64,000 nt of DNA from Bailinhaonella thermotolerans (GTDB lineage Bacteria > Actinomycetota > Actinomycetes > Streptosporangiales > Streptosporangiaceae), in assembly GCF_003594875.1 (NCBI RefSeq), contig NZ_QZEY01000001.1, forward strand, positions 372,001 to 436,000, written 5' to 3'. Below, piece by piece: positions 33,027-42,131 of the stretch (positions are counted from its first letter, which is position 1; each line of letters opens with the position of its first letter). The translations under genes were made by a program, and so were the position numbers. The notes under the pieces were generated by a model. The model saw nothing but the letters and a program-made list of their open reading frames with translations. It searched no databases and had not been told where the DNA came from.

Positions 33027-34201
33027 TCCGCCGGCTGTGGCCCTTGGTGGCCGCCACCATCTCGCTCGGCATCGACGCCTACGTGCTGGCCGGCGTCCTG
33101 CCCCGGATCGCGGACTCGCTCGCGGCGTCGGTGGCCGCCATCGGCCTGGGCGTCACCGCGTTCACGGGCGCGTACGCCTTCGCCGGGCCGCTGCTGTCGG
33201 GGCCGCTGGTCGCCGGTTCCACGCGGCGCGCCCTGGCCGTGGCGCTGGCGTTGTTCAACATCGGCAACCTGATCACCGCGCTGGCCCCGGGCATCGCGGT
33301 GTTCCTGGGCGCGCGCGTGGTGGCCGGCGTCGGCGCGGGGGTCCTGACCGCGGTGGCGACCGCCACGGCCGCCGCGATGGTCACCGACCGTGAGCGCGGG
33401 CGGGCCATGGCGCTGGTGACCTTCGGGCTGTCGACGGGGACGGTGGCGGGGGTGCCGGTCGGCATGCTCATCGGCCAGTGGGCCGGGTGGCGCTGGACCA
33501 TGGGCCTGGTCGTGGCGATCGGCGCCGTCAGCATGGCCGCGGTCCTGGCCCGGCGGGCGCCCTATCCCTCCATCGCGGTGGTCCGGATCGGGGAGAACCT
33601 GCGCCTGCTCAGGTCCCCCGCGGTCACCACCGGCGTGATCGTGGCCTTCCTGCTCGGGGTGGCGAGTCTGGGCCTGTACACCTACCTGGTGCCCATGGCC
33701 GACGCGCGGGGCCTGGCCGGGTGGGCGTTCACCCTGGTGTGGGTGTGGGGCGTCGGCGGGGTCGCGGGTTCGGCGCTGATCGGAAGGCCCCTGGACGCCC
33801 TGGGCTCGCGGCGGCTGCTGCCGGTCGTCGTGGCGGTCCTGGCCCTGGCGCTGGGCTCCCTGCTCGTGGCGGACCACCCCGCCGTGTGGCTCGTCGCGGT
33901 CGCTCTGTGGGGGGCCGCGGGATGGGCGAGCGTCCCCGTCCTGCAGCACCGCCTCGTCCAGGGGCGACGGCGTCAAGCGATGCCGGTCATCGCGTTCCAG
34001 ATGGCCGCCATGTATCTGGGCTCGGCCGCCGGCGCGGCCGTGGGCGGGCGGCTGCTGGACCACGGGAGCTCCGCCGGGGCTCTTCCCGGGTGGGCGGTGG
34101 GCACCGCGCTCCTGACGCTTCCCCTGGCGCTGACCCTCACGCGAGGGCGCGCGGCGCGCCCGCCCTCGCGGCCCCGGGCGGACCTCACCACCGTGCCCTG
34201 A
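33023..34201 (+). CDS. MFS drug/metabolite efflux transporter
   Basis: 392 residues, 12 predicted membrane helices. Loop 2-3 GSTRRALAVALALFNIGNL and motif C-like GLSTGTVAGVPVGMLIGQWAGWRWTM are those of DHA1 drug-H+ antiporters (CmlR/AraJ-like). The operon with an ArsR-like regulator under a strong operator suggests inducible export of a toxic compound. Confidence 0.92.
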   Translation: MIRRLWPLVAATISLGIDAYVLAGVLPRIADSLAASVAAIGLGVTAFTGAYAFAGPLLSGPLVAGSTRRALAVALALFNIGNLITALAPGIAVFLGARVVAGVGAGVLTAVATATAAAMVTDRERGRAMALVTFGLSTGTVAGVPVGMLIGQWAGWRWTMGLVVAIGAVSMAAVLARRAPYPSIAVVRIGENLRLLRSPAVTTGVIVAFLLGVASLGLYTYLVPMADARGLAGWAFTLVWVWGVGGVAGSALIGRPLDALGSRRLLPVVVAVLALALGSLLVADHPAVWLVAVALWGAAGWASVPVLQHRLVQGRRRQAMPVIAFQMAAMYLGSAAGAAVGGRLLDHGSSAGALPGWAVGTALLTLPLALTLTRGRAARPPSRPRADLTTVP

Positions 34202-34271
34202 CCGGCCGTCGTCCGCCCCCGGCGGTCGCGTCCGGGTCGCCGGGCAGGGCTGCTCCTCCGGGCGGCGCGAG

Positions 34272-34306
34272 GCCCCTGCCGCCTCCACGGCGGGGGCGGC
34301 AGGGGC
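34272..34306. terminator. bidirectional terminator between MFS and subtilase genes
   Basis: GCCCCTGCCGCC (34272-34283) pairs perfectly with GGCGGCAGGGGC (34295-34306). The stem lies between convergent genes and can serve both. Confidence 0.8.
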
Positions 34307-34352
34307 GGGCGTTCGCGCGCGGGGTCCGGGGATCGGGCGCCGCGGGCGGGGA

Positions 34353-37300
34353 TCAGTGGCGGAGGGCGTAGGCGTTCAGGACGGTCTGCTCGACGGTGGA
34401 GCCCGCGGCGTTCCTGGCGGTGGCCCGCAGGGAGACGGTGGTGCCCTCCGCGAGCGGCGGGTGGATGATGCGGGCCTCGTAGCGGCCCTCACCCGTGCGG
34501 CGCGCGGGCGCGTCCTTCCAGGTGCGGCCGCGGTCGTAGCTGATCTTCAGGGTGAGGCCGGTGATGGCGGTCTGTTCAGGGCCGTCCTGGTGGTAGACCT
34601 CCAGGGGCAGCCGCAGGAGGCCGGGGGCGCGGGCGGTGTTGTCCAGGGCGAGCACCGACGCCAGGCCGTACCTGATCAGGGGGACGCGCTCGATCCGGCA
34701 GGGGCCCTTGGCGGTCCCGATGTTGGCCACGCAGGCCACCTGGGGGGTGCCCTCGTCCTTGGCGGGGGCCTGTGAGGTGAACTCCCAGGTGGTGGTCACG
34801 TCGGTGGCGCGCTGGACGAGCCGGCCCAACGTGGTCGCCCGGTGCTCCAGCCGGTACCTGGCCGCCCCCGGCTCGCCGGAAAGGTCGAAGCGCGGGAAGC
34901 CGCCGGCGGAGGGGATCTCCCGGCCGTCCCGGCTCAGCCGGCCCCGCGTGGTCGCGTAGTCCTGCCCGGCGCCCCACTTGTGCGCGATGGCCCCGGTCAG
35001 CCAGGGGAACACGATCAGGTCGCGGGCGTCCCGGCAGACCGTGCAGACGGTGGCCGGGGCGCCGTTGAGGATCAGCCGCGAGGCCAGCGCGTCGGCCTCG
35101 GGGCGCGCCCGGTAGGCGCCGACGACCTGGGGGGCGAACCAGTCCTCCCGGGTGCGCTCGGGCCGCGCGAACACGTCCCAGCCCTGCTCCTCCAGGTCGC
35201 CGAAGTCCGCCCAGCGCTCCTTGAGGGCGCGCGCCTGGGCGAAGCGGTACCACACGACGTCGCGTGAGGTGGCCCCGTAGTACTCGGTGCGGGCGCGCGG
35301 CGCGGTCAGCAGCGCCGGCCCGCCGTGCAGGGTGACCAGGTCGAGGTTGACCCCGTCGGTCCCGTAGGAGAGCAGCGCCGGGTTGATCGCGGCGGGCGCG
35401 TCCGCGCGGTAGCGCGCGTCCACCTCGGCGAGCCGGTCGGCGCCGGCCTCGTACGCCGGGGGGTCGGCGATCCTGTCCCCGCCGGCCGTCAGGCGCAGGT
35501 GGTAGAGGTAGGACTCCTCGGCCCGCGCCCGCAGTTCGACGAACACCGGGCGCTTGCGGGTCAGGGCGCGCAGCGCGGCGCCCTCCCCCGGCCCGGCGCT
35601 GAGCACCGGCACGGCGACCCGGTCGGCGTAGGCGGGCTGGTCGCGGGCCTGCCATTCCCAGTACGGCAGGGCCTCGTCGCTGTAGGCGATCACGCCGAGG
35701 GCGCCGGCGGCGCCCAGCCGGTCGAGCAGTTGCCTGGCGTGGCCGGTGTTGACCGCGTTGCCCTGTCGCCAGCTCCACGACACCAGGGCCAGCTTCCCGC
35801 GCACCCCGGCGCGGGCGATCTCCTCGGCTCCGCCCGCGCCCACGTCGGCCACCTGCACGGTGCGGGTGGTGTCCAGGCGCGGCTGCGCGAAGTGGTAGTG
35901 CGGCGCGCTGAGGGTGATCTTCGGCGCGTCGCGGCCGAGGACGCGGGCGGTGGCGCGCGGTTCGGCGAGGGTGAACATCCCGGTGGAGCGCAGCGTGCCG
36001 GTGGTGACCGGTTCGGTCGGGGTGAAGGCGAGCGTGTCGCGGGCCGCGGCCGAGGGCAGGACGTCGCTGCCGCCCGCGGCGGTGCGCCAGCCCACGGCCC
36101 AGGCGCCCACCTGCGCGGTCTCGCGGATCAGCGCCTGGTGGGAGGCGCGCTGCTCGGCCGGGCGCGGCGTCTTGACGGTGACCGGCTTGGCCCGGCGCCC
36201 GTCGATCACGACCTCCGTGTCGCGCTCGACCTTCACCTCGGGGTCGACGAGGTTGACGGTGGTCAGGTCCCCGGTCTCGGGGTCGTAGACGAGGAAGTGG
36301 GTGATGGCCATGTAGGTGCCGCGCGGGACGCGGATCTGGGAGACCGGCACGTCGCGGGGCGCCGAGTAGAGGCCGGGCTCGTCCAGCCGGAGCAGGTTCC
36401 AGTAGACGAACTCCTCGATTCGCTGCTGGGTGGGCCAGCCCTTCGGGGGGATGGCGCGGAGGGTGAGGTTCTGGCCGGGCGTCTCCTTGACCGCGCCCAC
36501 CGCCAGGCGCAGCACCTCGGCGCCGCCGGGGCCGGTCGCGCGGACGGCCCCGCCGTACGCGCCGAAGCCCGCGTCGCCGGTGAGGTCGAGCGCGACGGTG
36601 AGGCCGGCGGTGCCGCCGGGCGGGATCGTCACGGTGCCGGGCGAGACGATGCCCGCTCCGGCGATGGGGGCCCCCTTGCCCCGCCGTACCTCGGCGGTGA
36701 GGGTGAGCGTGAGGGGCGCGGCGCCGTGGTTGGTCAGGGTGACCGGGCGGGGCTCGGTCCGGTACGGCGCGGCCACGAGGCCGAAGCCGAGGCTGGACAC
36801 GTCGGCCGTGACGGTCTGCTCGACGGCGCGGGCGACGTCCACCCGGCCGGCGCCCTGCTGGAAGACGGTCAGGTCCGGGTTCGGCCTGGCGGTGCCGGTG
36901 AGGGCGGACTTGAGCGCGGCGGCCTTCCAGCCGGGGTGGCGCGCGGCGAGGATCGCGGCGGCCCCGGCCACGTGGGGGGCGGCCATGGAGGTGCCTCTCG
37001 CGCTGGTGTACAGGTCGTTCACGGGGGTGGGCATGGAGGTGCCGGCGGCGCGGGCGGCCACGATGTCCACGCCGGGGGCGGTGATGTCGGGCTTGAGCGC
37101 GCCGGATCCCTGGAGCGGGCCCTGGCTGGAGAAGGGGGCGAGCGCGTCCCGCTTGTCCACGGCGCCGACGGTGAGGGCGCTGGGAGCCGCGCCGGGCGGG
37201 CCGATGGTCCCGGCGCCGCCGGTGTTGCCCGCGGCGACCACGAACAGGGTGCCGGTCGTGGCGGTGAGCCGGTCGACCGCCTGGCTGAAGGGGTCGGTGC

Positions 37301-38429
37301 CGTCGCTCGGGGCCGGGATGCCCAGGCTCATGTTGACGACGCGGGCGCCCTTGCCTGCGGCCCACTCCATCCCGTCGATGATGGCCGAGGTCGGCCCCTC
37401 GCCCGAGTCCGCCAGGACCTTGCCCACCATCAGCCGCGCGCCCGGGGCGACGCCCCTGTGCCTCCCGCCCGAGGCCGCGCCGGTGCCGGCGATGGTGGCG
37501 GCCACGTGGGTGCCGTGGCCGTGGCCGTCGGCGGCCGAGGCGTCGGCGCTGAAGTTCTCGGTCGCGTCGATCTTGCCCTTCACGTCGGGGTGGGCGGCGT
37601 CGATGCCGGTGTCCAGGACGGCGACGGTGGCGCCGGTGCCGTCGTGGCCCGCGGCCCAGGCCGTGGGGGCGCCGATCTGCGGGACGCTCTGGTCCAGGGC
37701 CGGGCGCACGGTGCGGTCCAGCCAGATCCGCCGCAGCCCGGCGCCCAGGGCCGGGCGGCCGGCCCGTCCGGGCGCGGGCGCGGCGCGCTTGGCGGCGGCC
37801 GCGGGCTCGGCGGCGACCTTCGCCCAGAACTCGGCCAGGCGCGGCTTGGCCAGGCGGACCGCGGCCCCGGTGATGCTCTCCAGGGCGCGGGGCCGTTCGG
37901 CGGCCGGCAGCGCGTCGGCCTGCCGGGCGAGGGCGCCCGGGGCGGCCGCGCCGTACTGGACGATCACCGGGAGCGCGGCCTCGCGGTCGTCGGTGTGGCC
38001 CTGCTCGGCGAGCGCGCGGACGTTGAACAGGTCGCGTTCGACGAGTTGTTCGGCGAACAGGCCCTGGGCGTCGGAGGGGATGACGTACAGGTCTCCGGCG
38101 GGGGTCTCCAGGGTCTGGAACCGCACGGGCGGGCTGCCGGCGGGGCGCGGGGCGGCGGTCAGGGGGGTCGCGGTGTAGCGGGGGCGGCCCTTACGGTCGG
38201 CGACGCGGCGCACGAGCACGACGTCACCGGTGATCAGGGTGATCTTCCGGCCGGGGAGCCCTCCGGCGGCCTGGGGCGGCGGCGCCCCGGTGGCGGCGGA
38301 GGGCGGCGCCGGTGTCGGTGTCGGTGGATCGGCGGCCGCGGGTACGGCGGCGCCGGACGCCACCAGCACCGCGATCCCGGCGATCCCCACAAGTCGCGCC
38401 CCACGGCGCCGTCCGGCCGGTTCTCCCAT
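34353..38429 (-). CDS. large secreted S8 (subtilisin-family) serine peptidase
   Basis: 1358 residues. Signal peptide (ARLVGIAGIAVLVASGAAVPAAA), a Pro-rich spacer and a long prodomain to about residue 245. Catalytic triad: Asp273 (AVLDTGID), His308 (GHGTHVA), Ser481 (GTSMAAPHVAG); oxyanion Asn in VVAAGNTGG. A further 850 residues hold beta-rich modules, including a region near residues 870-960 with a PA-like outline (KLALVSWSWRQGNAV) and a C-terminal domain ending VSLRATARNAAGSTVEQTVL. GGAGG is 6 nt before the ATG. The regulator at 38597 lies just upstream on the same strand. Role: extracellular protein degradation. Confidence 0.93.
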   Translation of the reverse strand: MGEPAGRRRGARLVGIAGIAVLVASGAAVPAAADPPTPTPAPPSAATGAPPPQAAGGLPGRKITLITGDVVLVRRVADRKGRPRYTATPLTAAPRPAGSPPVRFQTLETPAGDLYVIPSDAQGLFAEQLVERDLFNVRALAEQGHTDDREAALPVIVQYGAAAPGALARQADALPAAERPRALESITGAAVRLAKPRLAEFWAKVAAEPAAAAKRAAPAPGRAGRPALGAGLRRIWLDRTVRPALDQSVPQIGAPTAWAAGHDGTGATVAVLDTGIDAAHPDVKGKIDATENFSADASAADGHGHGTHVAATIAGTGAASGGRHRGVAPGARLMVGKVLADSGEGPTSAIIDGMEWAAGKGARVVNMSLGIPAPSDGTDPFSQAVDRLTATTGTLFVVAAGNTGGAGTIGPPGAAPSALTVGAVDKRDALAPFSSQGPLQGSGALKPDITAPGVDIVAARAAGTSMPTPVNDLYTSARGTSMAAPHVAGAAAILAARHPGWKAAALKSALTGTARPNPDLTVFQQGAGRVDVARAVEQTVTADVSSLGFGLVAAPYRTEPRPVTLTNHGAAPLTLTLTAEVRRGKGAPIAGAGIVSPGTVTIPPGGTAGLTVALDLTGDAGFGAYGGAVRATGPGGAEVLRLAVGAVKETPGQNLTLRAIPPKGWPTQQRIEEFVYWNLLRLDEPGLYSAPRDVPVSQIRVPRGTYMAITHFLVYDPETGDLTTVNLVDPEVKVERDTEVVIDGRRAKPVTVKTPRPAEQRASHQALIRETAQVGAWAVGWRTAAGGSDVLPSAAARDTLAFTPTEPVTTGTLRSTGMFTLAEPRATARVLGRDAPKITLSAPHYHFAQPRLDTTRTVQVADVGAGGAEEIARAGVRGKLALVSWSWRQGNAVNTGHARQLLDRLGAAGALGVIAYSDEALPYWEWQARDQPAYADRVAVPVLSAGPGEGAALRALTRKRPVFVELRARAEESYLYHLRLTAGGDRIADPPAYEAGADRLAEVDARYRADAPAAINPALLSYGTDGVNLDLVTLHGGPALLTAPRARTEYYGATSRDVVWYRFAQARALKERWADFGDLEEQGWDVFARPERTREDWFAPQVVGAYRARPEADALASRLILNGAPATVCTVCRDARDLIVFPWLTGAIAHKWGAGQDYATTRGRLSRDGREIPSAGGFPRFDLSGEPGAARYRLEHRATTLGRLVQRATDVTTTWEFTSQAPAKDEGTPQVACVANIGTAKGPCRIERVPLIRYGLASVLALDNTARAPGLLRLPLEVYHQDGPEQTAITGLTLKISYDRGRTWKDAPARRTGEGRYEARIIHPPLAEGTTVSLRATARNAAGSTVEQTVLNAYALRH

Positions 38430-38596
38430 GCCCCACCTCCGCGAGATCGTCTGGGATGGAAGATGACTCGCGGGACAGGAAGTGTCCATATAAGGAAATG
38501 TCCGGTAGTGGAAAACGCCTTATCCGGCCAGCGCGCCCCGCGCCCGCCTTCCCGCCGTACGGCTCGGCTCCGCCCTCCGCCCGCCGCCGGGAACGG

Positions 38597-39556
38597 TCAG
38601 GCGCGGTCCTGGCGTGCGGCGTTGACCCCGGCCTGGAAGCGGGTGGCGGCGTTGAGGAGGTCCATCGCCGCGGCGATGCGGCGGCGGGCCGTACGCGTGC
38701 TGACGCCCAGGTGCCGCGCGATCGTCTCGTCCTTGAGCCCGGCGGCGAGCAGGGCGATGACCTCCTCGTGCGGGTCCTCGCGCCCGCCGGGCGCGGCGGG
38801 GCCGGGCGTGATCGGCGACGCCGTCGCCCACAGCGCCTCGAACAGCGCGAACAGCGCGTCGAGGGGGCCGGAGGGGTGCACGATCGCCAGGCTCTCCAGG
38901 GCCCGTTCCGCGGTGGTCAGCGGCATCAGCGCCTTGCTCCGGTCATAGATGCGCAGCTTGACCGGCAGCTCCGGCAGCATCCGGGCCTGCTCGCCCAGGG
39001 CGGCGAGCCGCCGGACCGCCTCCATGCGGCCCGGCATCGCCAGCGCCTCCCCGCTGTAGATGATGCGCATGCGCACCCCGCGGGCGAGCTGCGCGGCCCC
39101 GCCGCGGACCTCGTCGTAGGCGTCCGGTGGCCAGGCGTACGGCGGGCGGTCCAGGCCGAGGATCTCCTCCCGGACCCCCTCGTGCTCGGCGAGGGTGCGC
39201 CGCCGGATCTCCTCGGCCCCGGTCACCACCTCGATCAGGCCGGCGGGATCGGTCAGGAGCTGCCCCGCCCGGAAGTCGGCGGCCAGTTCCTCGACCGCGA
39301 CCCGGGCGTCGTTCAGCTCGGCCTCACGCCGGTGGATGAGCGCGTAGAGCGCCGCGTCGGGAGGCACCGGGACGTACCTGCCCCGCCCGGCGCGCCGCAG
39401 CAGCCCCAGTTCGCCCAGCCGGGCCAGCGCCTGCCGTACCCGGGAGGGACTCCCCTGCGCCTGGGCGGCCAGCTCGGCCACCGGCAGGGCCGGGAAGCGC
39501 AGCAGCGTCCGGTAGACGCGCTCCTGGAACGCGGTGAGCCCGAGAGCCTGCAACAC
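38597..39556 (-). CDS. TrmB-like/LuxR-type helix-turn-helix regulator
   Basis: 319 residues. N-terminal TrmB-like winged helix (LTAFQERVYRTLLRFPALPVAELAAQAQGSPSRVRQALARLGELGLLRR), a middle sensor segment (VREEILGLDRPPYAWPPDAYDEV, GVRMRIIYSGEAL) and a C-terminal LuxR HTH (EVIALLAAGLKDETIARHLGVSTRTARRRI). The GTG at 39556 has GGAAGG 5 nt upstream. Such proteins often neighbour subtilase genes in actinomycetes; it may control the peptidase downstream. Confidence 0.85.
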   Translation of the reverse strand: MLQALGLTAFQERVYRTLLRFPALPVAELAAQAQGSPSRVRQALARLGELGLLRRAGRGRYVPVPPDAALYALIHRREAELNDARVAVEELAADFRAGQLLTDPAGLIEVVTGAEEIRRRTLAEHEGVREEILGLDRPPYAWPPDAYDEVRGGAAQLARGVRMRIIYSGEALAMPGRMEAVRRLAALGEQARMLPELPVKLRIYDRSKALMPLTTAERALESLAIVHPSGPLDALFALFEALWATASPITPGPAAPGGREDPHEEVIALLAAGLKDETIARHLGVSTRTARRRIAAAMDLLNAATRFQAGVNAARQDRA

Positions 39557-39685
39557 GTGCCCTTCCGGAGGGAGCGGCAACCGACCGGGACGATCCGACC
39601 CTAACGATCACCACTCCCTTCCGGCACCCCCGAACCCCGGCGAACCCCCACCTCCCCGCCCGCCTCGACGGCGGTGGGGGCCCGG

Positions 39686-40132
39686 TCAGGGGCGGGCGGG
39701 GCCCCGGTAGGGCAGGGTCTGGCTGTAGACGACGCTGGTGGTGGTGCTGCCGAAGCCGGCCAGCTCGTCCATCAGGGTCTCCAGGTGCTCCATGGAGGTG
39801 GCGGCCACCTTCAGCGTGTAGCAGTCGTCGCCGGTGGTCCGCACGCACTCCAGGATCTCGCGCCGCTCGGTGAGCAGCCGGCGCAGGGGCTGGTGGTGGT
39901 TGCCCGGGTACTTCAGCCGGACGACGGCCAGCACCGGGTAGCCGACCTTGGTCAGGTCCACCACCGCGCGGTAGCCGGTGATGACGCCCTGCGCCTCCAG
40001 GTTCCGCACCCGTTCGGTGGTGGCCGAGGCGCTCAGGCTCACGCGGCGGCCCAGCTCGCTGAGGCTGATCCGGGCGTCCTGCTGGAGCTGCTCGATGATC
40101 GCCCAGTCGGTCTCGTCGAGATTCACGGCCAT
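39686..40132 (-). CDS. Lrp/AsnC-family regulator
   Basis: 148 residues: HTH LDETDWAIIEQLQQDARISLSELGRRVSLSASATTERVRNLEAQGVITGYRAVVD, then the RAM/AsnC ligand domain (VVRLKYPGNHHQPLRRLL, VRTTGDDCYTLKVAATSMEHLETLMDEL). Full length for the family. Divergent from the LLM-deaminase operon, its probable target; effectors of this family are usually amino acids. Confidence 0.92.
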   Translation of the reverse strand: MAVNLDETDWAIIEQLQQDARISLSELGRRVSLSASATTERVRNLEAQGVITGYRAVVDLTKVGYPVLAVVRLKYPGNHHQPLRRLLTERREILECVRTTGDDCYTLKVAATSMEHLETLMDELAGFGSTTTSVVYSQTLPYRGPARP

Positions 40133-40225
40133 CGCGCCAATCTACCGGAGAATTCCCTGCGTAAGGCCCCCAGAACCGGGAGAAGGGCATTCCCGTGATC
40201 AGGGCCGTCCCGATAGCGTCCCTGC

Positions 40226-41017
40226 ATGCAACTTGGCGTCAACGTGCCGAACTTCGGGCCCGGCACCGATCCCGGCGTGCTGCGTGAGTGGGCCGGGGTC
40301 GTGGAGGGCCTCGGCTTCGACCTGCTCATGATGTCGGACCACGTGGTCATCACCCCCGAGGTGGCCCAGCGGTATCCCGAGCCGTTCTACGAGCCGCTCA
40401 CCACGCTGTCCTGGCTGGCGGGCATCACCACCCGGGTGCGGCTGGGCACGACCGTGCTCGTGCTGCCCTACCGGCATCCGCTCCTGGTGGCGCGCATGGC
40501 CGCCAACCTCCACCAGCTCAGCGGCGGCCGGTTCGTGCTCGGCGTGGGCGTCGGCTGGTCCCGGCAGGAGTTCGAGGCCCTCGGCGTGCCGTTCGCCGAG
40601 CGCGGCAAGCTGACCGAGGAGTACCTGTCCGTCCTGCGCGAGAACTCCTCCGTCCCGATCTGGGTCGGCGGCAACGGCGCGGTGGCGATCCGCCGCGCCG
40701 AGCGGTACGGCGACGCCTACCACCCGCTGCGCAACACGATGCCGTGGCTGCGCGAAGCCCGGGAGAAGTGCCGGGGGACGGCGTTCGCGCCCCGCATCGC
40801 CCTGCGGCTGACCGCCGAGCCGGTCACCGACCCCGAACGGCTGGCCGGGGTGGGCACCCTGGAGCAGGTCCTCGACGACCTCGGCCGGCTCCGCGAGCTG
40901 GGGGCCGAGACCGTCCTGCTCGACCCCTACAACGCCGACCCCGAGGAGACCCGCCGCCCCGAGGCGGCCTGGCGGGCCCTGACCGCCGTGATGACCCACT
41001 GGAGGACCGCATCGTGA
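40226..41017 (+). CDS. LLM-class F420-dependent oxidoreductase
   Basis: 263 residues. LGVNVPNFGPGTDPGVLREWAGVVEGLGFDLLMMSDHVV, RVRLGTTVLVLPYRHPLLVARMAANLHQLSGGRFVLGVGVGW and PIWVGGNGAVAIRRAERYGDAYHP are the signatures of the F420-dependent subgroup. TAGCGT ends 6 nt before the ATG with no Shine-Dalgarno sequence, so it is probably leaderless. Its stop overlaps the GTG of the deaminase gene. Confidence 0.88.
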   Translation: MQLGVNVPNFGPGTDPGVLREWAGVVEGLGFDLLMMSDHVVITPEVAQRYPEPFYEPLTTLSWLAGITTRVRLGTTVLVLPYRHPLLVARMAANLHQLSGGRFVLGVGVGWSRQEFEALGVPFAERGKLTEEYLSVLRENSSVPIWVGGNGAVAIRRAERYGDAYHPLRNTMPWLREAREKCRGTAFAPRIALRLTAEPVTDPERLAGVGTLEQVLDDLGRLRELGAETVLLDPYNADPEETRRPEAAWRALTAVMTHWRTAS

Positions 41018-41445
41018 TCACCACCGCCGACGAGGGCTACCTGCGCCACGCGATCGCCCTGGCCGCCCGCGCCATCACCCTGGGCGACGCCCCGTACGGA
41101 TCGCTCCTGGTGGGCCCCGACGGCGCGATCCTCGCCGAGGCGCACAACACCGTCCGGCGCGACAACGACATCAGCGCGCACCCGGAGCTGAAACTCGCCC
41201 GGTGGGCCGCGCGCGAGCTCGACGCCGACACCGCGGCCGGCACCACCATGTACACGAGCTGCCAGCCCTGCGGCATGTGCACCGGTGGCATCGTCCGCTC
41301 CGGGCTCGGCCGGGTCGTCTACGCGCTGGCCACCGAGCAGCTCATCCGGCTCAACCCGGACAGCCGCTGGCCGGAGGTGCCGCAGGACGGCCCGGCCCTG
41401 TTCGAGGAGGCCCGCCTGCCCATCGAGGACTACTACCGCCGCTGA
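41014..41445 (+). CDS. zinc-dependent nucleoside/nucleobase deaminase (CMP/dCMP deaminase superfamily)
   Basis: 143 residues. The zinc site is visible: HPELKLARW in place of the usual HAE, with His as ligand and Glu as proton shuttle, and CQPCGMC (PCxxC). YLRHAIALAARAITLGDAPYGSLLVGPDG is the normal family start. It most resembles guanine/tRNA-adenosine-type deaminases. Coupled to the LLM gene, so both may act in one purine- or base-modifying step. Confidence 0.88.
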   Translation: MITTADEGYLRHAIALAARAITLGDAPYGSLLVGPDGAILAEAHNTVRRDNDISAHPELKLARWAARELDADTAAGTTMYTSCQPCGMCTGGIVRSGLGRVVYALATEQLIRLNPDSRWPEVPQDGPALFEEARLPIEDYYRR

Positions 41446-41509
41446 CCGGCCCGCCCGGTCCCGCCGGTCCCGCCGGTCGGGCCGGCCCGCATCGAGCCGC
41501 GTGCGCTGG

Positions 41510-41764
41510 TCACGGGGACGTGCCGGGGGCGGGGTGGTCAAGGGACTCGACCGGCGGCAGCACGCCGGGCCGGGCGAGGTCGGCCGACTGGTAGAGCGCG
41601 CGGCAGGTCACGCCCTCGGCGAGCGCCTCCCGCATCACGCGCTCGGCCCCCGGCGGTTCCAGGCGGGGCGCGGTGTAGAGGCAGCCCAGTTCGCGCCGGG
41701 CGGCCCGCTGCACCTGGATGACCCGCAGCTCGACCTGGTGACGCCCGCTGACCATCTCGACCAC
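41510..41764 (-). pseudogene. remnant of a TrmB-like/LuxR regulator
   Basis: The frame reads MVSGRHQVELRVIQVQRAAR, RELGCLYTAPRLEPPGAERV and MREALAEGVTCRALYQSADL, which parallels the middle segment of the intact regulator at 38597 (EVVTGAEEIRRRTLAEHEGVREEILGLDRPPYA, LARGVRMRIIYSGEALAMPG). Both the N-terminal winged helix and the C-terminal LuxR HTH are missing, and a stop lies shortly upstream in frame. It looks like a decaying copy. Confidence 0.5.
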
Positions 41765-41873
41765 GTCCGAGCGGCTCCGGCCCCGGCGGGAGCGGTGGTA
41801 CGGCTACGAGGCCCACCCGCGGTGATCATGTACCGGAGCGGGGACGGTCCCCACGTCAGCGAGGGCGCCGGAT

Positions 41874-42005
41874 AAGGGCTACACCAGCTTCACGCTCACC
41901 ACGCGCACGGGCGCCGTCTCGATCCGCGCCCAGGCCCGGGACGCCGCGGGCAACCGCGTGACCCAGACCGTCCACCGGGCCCACGGCCTGTCCCCCGTCT
42001 CCTGA
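41874..42005 (+). pseudogene. 3' remnant of an S8 peptidase gene
   Basis: The plus-strand frame reads KGYTSFTLTTRTGAVSIRAQ followed by ARDAAGNRVTQTVHRAHGL and a stop. It matches the C-terminus of the intact subtilase at 34353 (VSLRATARNAAGSTVEQTVLNAYAL). Nothing upstream codes for the catalytic domain. It is the cut-off end of another secreted peptidase. Confidence 0.65.
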
Positions 42006-42020
42006 TCCCATCCACCCCGC

Positions 42021-42059
42021 GCCCCTGGCGGGGCCGGTTCACCCGTCCCAGCCAGGGGC
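42021..42059. terminator. terminator-like hairpin
   Basis: GCCCCTGGC (42021-42029) pairs with GCCAGGGGC (42051-42059). It follows the subtilase remnant and precedes the end of the convergent serine-hydrolase gene. Between 42060 and 42131 nothing further is seen. Confidence 0.5.
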
Positions 42060-42131
42060 TTGTCCCCTGCGGCGCCGTTCGGCGGTTCCTCGGCGTACGG
42101 CGGGGCGGGGGCGTCTGGTGGCGGGCCGGCG

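Noticed and set aside
35325-38948. A 1200-codon plus-strand open frame antisense to the subtilase
   Set aside because: It mirrors the high-GC third-position pattern of the real gene, has no domain and is Gly/Arg/Val-biased noise.
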